A stretch of DNA of 34,905 nt from Lachnospiraceae bacterium UBA4260 (GTDB lineage Bacteria; Bacillota; Clostridia; Lachnospirales; Lachnospiraceae): positions 11,067 to 45,971 of the forward strand of contig DGWK01000033.1 of the NCBI GenBank assembly GCA_002395235.1, given 5' to 3'. The position numbers and the translations under genes were made by a program. Within the stretch, counting starts at the first letter, position 1. Every line of letters starts with the position of its first letter. Positions 26,520 to 32,649 of this stretch are shown in pieces. The notes beneath the pieces were generated by a model that was not told the origin of the DNA, did not search any database, and was given only the letters and a program-made list of their open reading frames with translations.

Positions 26520-26601
26520 GATAATGTTGCACAAATTGTTTTATTTTTCACAAACATTGGCGCATTGCTACTACACACAATTATTTGGAGGTAACAAAGA
26601 A

Positions 26602-26802
26602 ATGAGCAAGGGTATAGTCAGAAGATTCAACAACCAGCGCGGTTTTGGATTCATCAGCGATTCAGAGGGAAACGACGTATTCGTACATTATACAGGAATC
26701 AACGGCGAAGGTTTCAAGTCTCTTGAGGAGGGCCAGGAAGTCGAGTTCGATATCGTTCAGGGTGAGAAAGGTCCCCAGGCTGTCAATGTGACAAAGCTTT
26801 AA
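26602..26802 (+). CDS. Cold shock domain protein
   Basis: 66-residue single-stranded nucleic acid binding protein of the CspA/CspB family; an RNA chaperone. Both RNA-binding motifs are intact: RNP1 in RGFGFISD and RNP2 in VFVHY. The ATG at 26602 (MSKGIVRRF) has TGGAGG upstream; the frame continues to 26500, but that part overlaps the promoter. The +1 position has RR rather than the common KW after GIV (GIVRRFN), a small departure. Monocistronic with a strong terminator. Confidence 0.95.
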   Translation: MSKGIVRRFNNQRGFGFISDSEGNDVFVHYTGINGEGFKSLEEGQEVEFDIVQGEKGPQAVNVTKL

Positions 26803-26828
26803 TCTGAGATAGATCGTCTGAAATTAAT

Positions 26829-26877
26829 AAATCTGCATGCTTACAGGTAAAAAATACCCGGGCATGCAGATTTTTTG
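26829..26877. terminator. Terminator after csp, possibly bidirectional
   Basis: A 12-bp stem (26829-26840 with 26862-26873) has an inner GGTA/TACC pairing and a TTTTTT tract on plus. On minus it is followed by TTATTAATTT, so it may also end the hisA transcript. Confidence 0.9.
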
Positions 26878-26894
26878 CTTTTACTCTTTTCGCT

Positions 26895-27698
26895 TTACAC
26901 TCTTTGGGCTTCTTTTACAAGCTCCTCCAGAGCAAGATCCCCTCCGAAGAGGGAAAGCGCGCTTCCCACCGTCACATCCATCGCGCCGCCGGACAGGCTT
27001 CCGATCCTGTGCAGATCGGATAGCGAGTGAACGCCACCCGCGTAAGTTACGGGAAATCCGGACTTTTTCTGCCAGCTCCCGAGAAGATCCACGAGATCCT
27101 CTTCGATCCCCGAGCGCTTTCCTTCCACATCCGCCGCGTGGATCAGGAATTCATCGCAGTGCCGGGAAAGCTGATCGAGGCACTCCTCTCCAATCTCCAG
27201 ATCCGTAAACTTCTGCCAGCGGTCCGTGACCACTTTGTACTTGCCGTCCGAAGTCCTGCGGCAGCTCAGGTCAAGCACAAGCCTTTCTCTGCCTACGCAC
27301 CTGGTCATTGCCTTAAGGGCGTCCGGGTCAAGCTTCCCGTCCTGGAACACAAAGGAAGTCACGATCACATGGGAAGCGCCGGCGTATATAAAGGATCCGG
27401 CCGTATCCGGCGTGATCCCTCCGCCGATCTGCATTCCGCCGGGAAAAGCGCGCAAAGCCCCTTTGGCCTGCGCCAGATCCTCCTGATAGGCCTCTTCCTT
27501 TACGGAATTGAGAAGGATGATATGTCCTCCTCTAAGGCCCATTTCCCTATAGACTTCCGCATAATAAGACGCCTTAGCGTCAGAGACAAAGTTTTCCTGC
27601 GCGGTCCCCTCCTGCCGGTCCTCCCGGTCCCGGAGCGACGATCCCACGATCTGTTTGACCCGTCCGTTATGGATATCGATGCACGGTCTGATCCGCAT
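26895..27698 (-). CDS. hisA: HisA isomerase, eukaryotic (HIS6) type
   Basis: Phosphoribosylformimino-5-aminoimidazole carboxamide ribotide isomerase, fourth step of histidine synthesis, a TIM barrel of 267 residues. It is the eukaryotic-type family (yeast HIS6, plant form), not the usual bacterial HisA. Diagnostic blocks are RPCIDIHNGRVKQIVG, FPGGMQIGGGI, ASHVIVTSFVF, LVLDLSCRR, VVTDRWQKFTDLEI, LIHAADVEGKRSGI and VTYAGGVHSLSDL. The active-site aspartate in CIDIHNG and a second in AADVEGKR are present. ATG start with GGGAGAG upstream. It follows dapB with a hairpin in between and no other his gene is in the window. Confidence 0.93.
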   Translation of the reverse strand: MRIRPCIDIHNGRVKQIVGSSLRDREDRQEGTAQENFVSDAKASYYAEVYREMGLRGGHIILLNSVKEEAYQEDLAQAKGALRAFPGGMQIGGGITPDTAGSFIYAGASHVIVTSFVFQDGKLDPDALKAMTRCVGRERLVLDLSCRRTSDGKYKVVTDRWQKFTDLEIGEECLDQLSRHCDEFLIHAADVEGKRSGIEEDLVDLLGSWQKKSGFPVTYAGGVHSLSDLHRIGSLSGGAMDVTVGSALSLFGGDLALEELVKEAQRV

Positions 27699-27714
27699 AG
27701 CTGCTCTCTCCCAT

Positions 27715-27747
27715 TCATGAAAAGGGACCGCCCCGGGCGGTCCCTTT
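27715..27747 (-). terminator. Hairpin between dapB and hisA
   Basis: A 12-bp stem AAAGGGACCGCC / GGCGGTCCCTTT (27721-27732 with 27736-27747) ends in TTTT on the minus strand. It probably attenuates transcription from dapB into hisA; the short U-tract and the close hisA start leave room for read-through. Confidence 0.7.
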
Positions 27748-27761
27748 ACGTTAACGCTCTT

Positions 27762-28514
27762 TTATTTGAGCACGTCGCTCATAGTGTAGAAACCGGATTC
27801 TTTGCCGGCGAGGAATTTGGCGGCCTCGACGGCGCCTTTTCCGAATACGGCGCGGCTGTACGCCCTGTGAGAGAAAGTGATCACTTCGTCCTGTCCGGCG
27901 AAGATCACGTCGTGGTCGCCCACGATGGAGCCTCCGCGCACAGCGCTGATCCCGATCTCCTTTACAGGTCTCTTCATCCTGCGGACCGTGCGGTCATAGA
28001 CATATTCGTACTCGCCGCCCAGCGCCGCATTTGCCGCGTCCGCCAGAGCAAGGGCTGTCCCGCTGGGAGCGTCGACTTTCTGGTTGTGGTGCTTTTCGAC
28101 GATCTCGACATCAAATCCGGCCGCCGCGAGCTTGGGCGCCGCCTCGGCGATCAGGGCCTCGAGAAGGTTGATGCCTACGGACATGTTGGCGGACTTGAGG
28201 ATGGCCGTCTTCTCAGAGGCTTTGTCGAGGGCGGTCAGCTGCTCCTCGGAGAGTCCCGTGGTGCAGACTACCGCAGGGATTTCCTTGCGGACGCTGTACT
28301 CGAGAAGTCCGTCGATGGCGGTCGAATTTGAGAAGTCAATGATGACGTCCGCTTCCGGGCACTCGTCAAGTGTGCGGAATACCGGATAGCCTGCGTAAGC
28401 GCTTCCGAAGGCGTCTACACCCGCCACGATCTCAATATTTTCGTCTTTCTCACAGATCTCTGTGATGATATGCCCCATGCGGCCGCTGCAGCCGTGAAGA
28501 ATTGCTTTGATCAT
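27762..28514 (-). CDS. dapB: 4-hydroxy-tetrahydrodipicolinate reductase
   Basis: Second dedicated step of lysine and diaminopimelate synthesis. 250 residues. The NAD(P)-binding GCSGRMGHII is at 8-17, and IDFSNSTA and VVCTTGLSEEQ follow. The catalytic and substrate motif EKHHNQKVDAPSGTAL has the His pair and Lys. ATG start with GGGGAC upstream. It starts 19 nt after dapA, so the two are co-transcribed. Confidence 0.98.
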   Translation of the reverse strand: MIKAILHGCSGRMGHIITEICEKDENIEIVAGVDAFGSAYAGYPVFRTLDECPEADVIIDFSNSTAIDGLLEYSVRKEIPAVVCTTGLSEEQLTALDKASEKTAILKSANMSVGINLLEALIAEAAPKLAAAGFDVEIVEKHHNQKVDAPSGTALALADAANAALGGEYEYVYDRTVRRMKRPVKEIGISAVRGGSIVGDHDVIFAGQDEVITFSHRAYSRAVFGKGAVEAAKFLAGKESGFYTMSDVLK

Positions 28515-28533
28515 ATCCTGTAGTCCCCTTTCT

Positions 28534-29424
28534 TCAGATGAGGCCGTAATTCTGCATAGCCTTGCGAAGTCTCTCGGTATTTGCGGGAGTCATCTCCGTC
28601 AGAGGCATGCGCAGGGGACCTGCGTTCTGTCCGAGAAGGTCCACCGCTTTTTTGACGGGGATCGGGTTGACCTCGCAGAAAAGCGCTTCGAACAGTTCCT
28701 CGAGATCCATCTGGATCCTTGCAGCGCCCTTGACATCGCCGTCAAAGAACTTCTGGCAAAGATCGTGCATGGCCTTGGGAGCTACGTTGGCAACTACGGA
28801 GATCACGCCGATACCGCCCATGGAGAGGAGCGGAACGACCTGGTCGTCGTTTCCGGAATAGAGCTCGATATTGCCGTCGCACAGAGACATCAGCTTGACG
28901 ATCTGGCTGATATCACCGCTCGCCTCCTTGATGCCCACGATATTGGGGACATCTTTGACGAGTCTGGCGACTGTCTGGGGAAGAACGTTTCCGCCGGTGC
29001 GGCTGGGCACATTGTAAAGGATGACGGGAGTTCCGTTTACCGCGTCCGCGACCATCTTGAAGTGCTTGTAGACGCCTTCCTGCGTACCCTTGTTGTAGTA
29101 GGGAGAGATCAGGAGAAGTCCGTCCGCTCCGTAACTTGCCACTTCTTCGGAGAGATCGATCGCTGTCTGCGTCCTGTTGGAACCCGTTCCGGCTATGACC
29201 GGTACTCTTCCATTTACGTGCTCGATGCAGAACTTGCAGACGTCGAGATGCTCCTGCTCGGTCATAGTCGCAGCTTCTCCCGTGGAGCCGCACACGACGA
29301 TCGCATCTGTCCCGTTGTCGATCTGGTAGTCGATAATATCGGCAAAAGCTTCATAATTTACCGATTCATCCGCCTCCTTGAAAGGCGTTACAATTGCCAC
29401 CGCAGAACCTTTAAAAACTGCCAT
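28534..29424 (-). CDS. dapA: 4-hydroxy-tetrahydrodipicolinate synthase
   Basis: Condenses pyruvate with aspartate semialdehyde. About 296 residues, TIM barrel. Visible motifs are GTDAIVVCGSTGEAATM, the catalytic tyrosine in LYNVPSRTGGN and the Schiff-base lysine in VGIKEASGD. The ATG at 29424 (MAVFKGSAV) has GGAGG 5 nt upstream; an in-frame ATG at 29436 sits on the ribosome binding site itself and is rejected. It leads dapA-dapB. Only 36 bp separate it from the adenosyltransferase-like gene upstream, so transcription may come from there. Confidence 0.98.
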   Translation of the reverse strand: MAVFKGSAVAIVTPFKEADESVNYEAFADIIDYQIDNGTDAIVVCGSTGEAATMTEQEHLDVCKFCIEHVNGRVPVIAGTGSNRTQTAIDLSEEVASYGADGLLLISPYYNKGTQEGVYKHFKMVADAVNGTPVILYNVPSRTGGNVLPQTVARLVKDVPNIVGIKEASGDISQIVKLMSLCDGNIELYSGNDDQVVPLLSMGGIGVISVVANVAPKAMHDLCQKFFDGDVKGAARIQMDLEELFEALFCEVNPIPVKKAVDLLGQNAGPLRMPLTEMTPANTERLRKAMQNYGLI

Positions 29425-29460
29425 TTTAACCTCCATCGTACTGTCAGAGCCAGGGCCCGG

Positions 29461-29955
29461 TCAGAAATTCTTGAACTGCATGTTGCCGATCTCGGAGATC
29501 TTGTCGGCAAACTTGCAGACTTCCACATTCATTTCGCTCCCTGTGATGATTATGTCCGTATCGATACTTGATTCCACCAGTTCCTTGAGATCCTCGACCG
29601 AGATGATGTCCTTGTTCACTACCTCAAGCACCTCATCCAGGATCAGAAGATTGCACTCTCCGGTCGCGAGTACTTTTCTCGCGAAATTGAGGCCGTTTCT
29701 GATGTTTACAGCCGCCTCCTCCTGCTCTTCCGGAGTCCGCTCATTGTAGTCGACCTCCGATTTTTCAAAGCGGAAGATCTTGATCTCGGGCTCCAGCCTC
29801 TTGGTGAACTGGCTGTCTGTGATCCCTTTGCCTTTCAGGAACTGAATAATGACGACACGGTCATCTTCCGACGCGCGCTTCATGGCGACCCCGAGCGCAG
29901 CGGCGGATTTCCCGTATCCGTCCCCCATAAATATCATAACTTTTCCAGAAGCCAT
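29461..29955 (-). CDS. Corrinoid adenosyltransferase-like protein (CobO/BtuR family)
   Basis: P-loop protein of about 164 residues related to ATP:cob(I)alamin adenosyltransferases of the CobA/CobO type. The P-loop reads GDGYGKSAAALG instead of the usual GNGKGKTTAA; the later VVIIQFLKGK, NLLILDEVLEVV and DIIITGSEMN fit the family. The frame extends to a GTG at 30051, but a promoter-like pair falls inside that extension and the family normally begins just before the P-loop, so the ATG at 29955 is preferred. No other cobalamin genes are near. Function as a true adenosyltransferase is probable, not proven. Confidence 0.82.
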   Translation of the reverse strand: MASGKVMIFMGDGYGKSAAALGVAMKRASEDDRVVIIQFLKGKGITDSQFTKRLEPEIKIFRFEKSEVDYNERTPEEQEEAAVNIRNGLNFARKVLATGECNLLILDEVLEVVNKDIISVEDLKELVESSIDTDIIITGSEMNVEVCKFADKISEIGNMQFKNF

Positions 29956-30003
29956 TACGAAACCCCATTCGTTTCCATTCACAATAACAAAGATATCCCT
30001 TTC

Positions 30004-30032
30004 AACATAGCACTTTTTGCCATCTATGTAAA
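30004..30032 (-). promoter_or_regulatory. Promoter of the adenosyltransferase-like gene
   Basis: TTTACA (30027-30032), 17 nt, TATGTT (30004-30009) on the minus strand. Transcription would begin near 29997, about 40 nt before the ATG at 29955, and may continue into dapA-dapB. Confidence 0.55.
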
Positions 30033-30080
30033 TCGAGGAATACTTTTTCACGCAAATTCACTACTGTATTAAAGTATTAA

Positions 30081-31850
30081 TTACATCCTCTCGGGAGCCG
30101 AGAATCCCAGCACATCGATACAGGCTTCGAGCACTCCCAGAGTCAGAGACAGCAGCGCGATCCAGCTCTCTTTTTTCGCCGCGTCCTCTTCCGAGAGAAT
30201 CTTCGTGGAGTGATAGAAGCTGTTGAAATCGTTGGAGAGCTGATAGATGTAAGCGCAGATCCTGTGCGGAGCGATCTCCTGGTAGGCGCTGTCCATCATG
30301 GCGTTAAAGCCGGCGATATCCGTCATCAGGTCCTTCTCGGCTTTGCTCTGCGCTAGACCGATCACGCAGTCTTTCACGTCCTTGCCGCCCGCCGCAGTGT
30401 ACTTGGCCAGGATTGACTTGATCCGAACGATCGTGTAGAGGATGTAAGGACCGGTATCGCCTTCGAAGGAGGTAAACCTCTCAATATCGAAGATGTAGTC
30501 CTTGGAAGCCTGATTGGACAGATCGCCGTATTTGAGGGCGGCCAGAGCCACCTGCCGGGCAGTCTTCTCCGCCTCTTCAGGGCCGATCTCAGGGTTGGAC
30601 GCTATTTTGCCGCGCATCTCTTCGTTGATATCGCGGATCAGGTCGGAGAGCTTCATGACGCCGCCGTCTCTGGTCTTGAAGGGCTTGCCGTCCCTGCCGT
30701 TCATCGTGCCGAAGCCGATATGGCGAAGCTGTGTGGTCTCCGGGACCAGGCCGCACTTTCTGGCTGTGCGGAATACCTGCTGGAAGTGCAGCTCCTGGCG
30801 CTTGTCCGTGATATAGACGATCTGGTCGGGGTGATACAGTCTCTCCCTCTCGCTGATGGTCGCGAGGTCCGTAGTCGTGTAGAGCGCCGCCCCGTCGGAC
30901 TTTAAGATAATGCAGGGAGGGATCTCCTTGGCGTCGGACTCCTGAGCGACGTCCACGACCAGAGCGCCCTTGGACTCATAGGCAAATCCTTTTTCCTTCA
31001 TATCCGCCACCATGGCGGGAATCGCCTCGTGCACCGTGGACTCGCCCCACCAGAGGTCGAAATCCACATCCAGGTTGGCGTAGTTCTTCTTCATGTCGGC
31101 CACGGAGACCTCGATGATCTTGTTCCAAAGAGCGCGAAGTCCGCGCTCGCCCTCTTGCAGGCGGTGCGTGTTGGCCATGGCCTCCGCGTAGTATTCGGGA
31201 TCTTCCTTGGACTTCTTGCTGGCTGTGGGATAGATCTCCTCGAGCTCCGTTACCGTGAACGGCGCCTCTTCGGGATACTCGCCTTCATAGGAGGGGTCAA
31301 AATAGCAAAGGTCCGGCTGTCTCTTGGAAACTTCCGTGATGACCAGGCCCATCTGCAGTCCCCAGTCTCCCAGGTGAATGTCACCGATGACCTTTTCACC
31401 GTGGTATCTGGCGATCCTCTTGACCGCTTCTCCGATCACGGCGCTGCGCAGATGCCCGACATGAAGGGGCTTTGCCACATTGGGTCCGCCGTAGTCGAGA
31501 ATGATGGAGGCGGGCTTTTCGGGGGCCTCAAGGCCAAATTTTTCTTCTCCTCTCATGGAAGTGAGATACTCCGAGAGAAACTCCTCGCGGATCCGAAGGT
31601 TGAGAAATCCGGGCTTTACTGCCTCCACGCTCGAGAAGACCTTGGAATCTCCGAGTCCGGCTGCCACGTCGTTTGCGATCATGATCGGGGCCTTGTGGTA
31701 TCTCTTGGCTCCGGCCATAGCGCCGTTGCACTGATATTCACAGAGGTCAGGGCGGTTTGAGACAGTGACCTTGCCCAGTTCGCGGTCATATCCGGCCTTT
31801 TCGAAGGCGTCCGCCATCTCGCCGGAAATAAGGTTCAAAAACTTTTCCAC
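30081..31850 (-). CDS. argS: Arginyl-tRNA synthetase
   Basis: Class I synthetase, 589 residues. An N-terminal Add1-type domain (about 1-110) is followed by the HIGH motif as HVGH in GGPNVAKPLHVGHLRSA and by YITDKRQELHF. The KMSKS position has the KPFKTRDGG form common in ArgRS. A C-terminal DALR anticodon-binding domain ends in SAPERM. Start is GTG at 31850 with AAGGAG 6 nt upstream. The 47-bp gap to queH is too short for a T-box. Confidence 0.98.
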   Translation of the reverse strand: MEKFLNLISGEMADAFEKAGYDRELGKVTVSNRPDLCEYQCNGAMAGAKRYHKAPIMIANDVAAGLGDSKVFSSVEAVKPGFLNLRIREEFLSEYLTSMRGEEKFGLEAPEKPASIILDYGGPNVAKPLHVGHLRSAVIGEAVKRIARYHGEKVIGDIHLGDWGLQMGLVITEVSKRQPDLCYFDPSYEGEYPEEAPFTVTELEEIYPTASKKSKEDPEYYAEAMANTHRLQEGERGLRALWNKIIEVSVADMKKNYANLDVDFDLWWGESTVHEAIPAMVADMKEKGFAYESKGALVVDVAQESDAKEIPPCIILKSDGAALYTTTDLATISERERLYHPDQIVYITDKRQELHFQQVFRTARKCGLVPETTQLRHIGFGTMNGRDGKPFKTRDGGVMKLSDLIRDINEEMRGKIASNPEIGPEEAEKTARQVALAALKYGDLSNQASKDYIFDIERFTSFEGDTGPYILYTIVRIKSILAKYTAAGGKDVKDCVIGLAQSKAEKDLMTDIAGFNAMMDSAYQEIAPHRICAYIYQLSNDFNSFYHSTKILSEEDAAKKESWIALLSLTLGVLEACIDVLGFSAPERM

Positions 31851-31897
31851 TGCTTACTCCTTGTATGTACTGAATAAATTGCCTGTGTATTTTTTTA

Positions 31898-32569
31898 TTA
31901 CCTGCTCTGCGCGTCTCTTTTAGAGAAGGCGCAGCCGCAGAAATTCTGTCTGTAGAGATCAAATTCCCTGGAAAGTTCGATGGATCTCTTGTATCCGTTT
32001 TTCTTCTTAAAATCAGAGGGCAAAAATCTCACGCCGTACTGCGCGCCGACTCTCTCGCCGATCTCGTTGAGCCTTGCGGCGTTTTTCAGCGGGCTTATGG
32101 TCAGCGTCGTGGTGAAGCAGTCATAGCCGCCTTCCAGAGCGGCCTGCGCGGTTTTTCTCAGGCGCATCTCGAAGCAGATCCCGCAGCGGTCGCCGCCCTC
32201 CGGGCAGTCCTCGTACCCTTTTACGGCCTCCAGATAATTTTCCGGGTCATAAGGGGCTTCCAGGATCTCGATCTTTCTCGCCCTCGGAGTGGAATTCATT
32301 CCCGCGAAATCCTGCGTCTCCACCTGCCTGTTGTAGGCCTCGATCAGCCGTTTTTCCTCCGCCAGTCTGTATTCGTACTCTTCGCCCGCCGTGATGTTGG
32401 GATTGTAGTAAAAGACAGTGATATTGAAGAATTCTCTGAGATACTCGAGCACATAGCTGGAACAGGGCGCACAGCAGCTGTGCAGAAGGAGCTTTGGCGC
32501 GGCGCCGCTCTCCTCCAGCCCCTGAATTTCCTTTTCCAGTATCTTGCTGTAGTTGGGGGTGTTTGACAT
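31898..32569 (-). CDS. queH: Epoxyqueuosine reductase QueH
   Basis: Last step of queuosine synthesis: reduces epoxyqueuosine in tRNA. This is the QueH (DUF208) family, unrelated to QueG. 223 residues. Conserved cysteines are present: LLLHSCCAPCSSYVLEYL near the N-terminus, CPEGGDRCGICFEMRL in the middle and CGCAFSKRDA at the end; these bind an iron-sulfur cluster and a second metal. The ATG at 32569 is chosen although its ribosome binding site is weak, because the upstream in-frame region coincides with the purL terminator hairpin. It lies between purL and argS. Confidence 0.94.
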   Translation of the reverse strand: MSNTPNYSKILEKEIQGLEESGAAPKLLLHSCCAPCSSYVLEYLREFFNITVFYYNPNITAGEEYEYRLAEEKRLIEAYNRQVETQDFAGMNSTPRARKIEILEAPYDPENYLEAVKGYEDCPEGGDRCGICFEMRLRKTAQAALEGGYDCFTTTLTISPLKNAARLNEIGERVGAQYGVRFLPSDFKKKNGYKRSIELSREFDLYRQNFCGCAFSKRDAQSR

Positions 32570-32584
32570 TTTACATTTCTTAAA

Positions 32585-32635
32585 ACGGAAAATGCGGAGT
32601 ATGCGCGGAACGGGCCGCACATACTCCATATTTTC
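32585..32635 (-). terminator. Terminator after purL
   Basis: A hairpin with stem GGAGTATG / CATACTCC (32596-32603 with 32620-32627), extended inward by GCGG / CCGC after one mismatch, is flanked by A- and T-rich arms. It is followed on minus by TTTTCCGTTTT. It lies about 15 nt past the purL stop codon and just before queH. Confidence 0.8.
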
Positions 32636-32649
32636 TGCCTGATCGTCTA

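Noticed and set aside
26500..26601. Extended cold shock protein starting at 26500
   Set aside because: Family members start at MSKG-type sequences; the extension overlaps the -10 region and the true start has a strong TGGAGG site.
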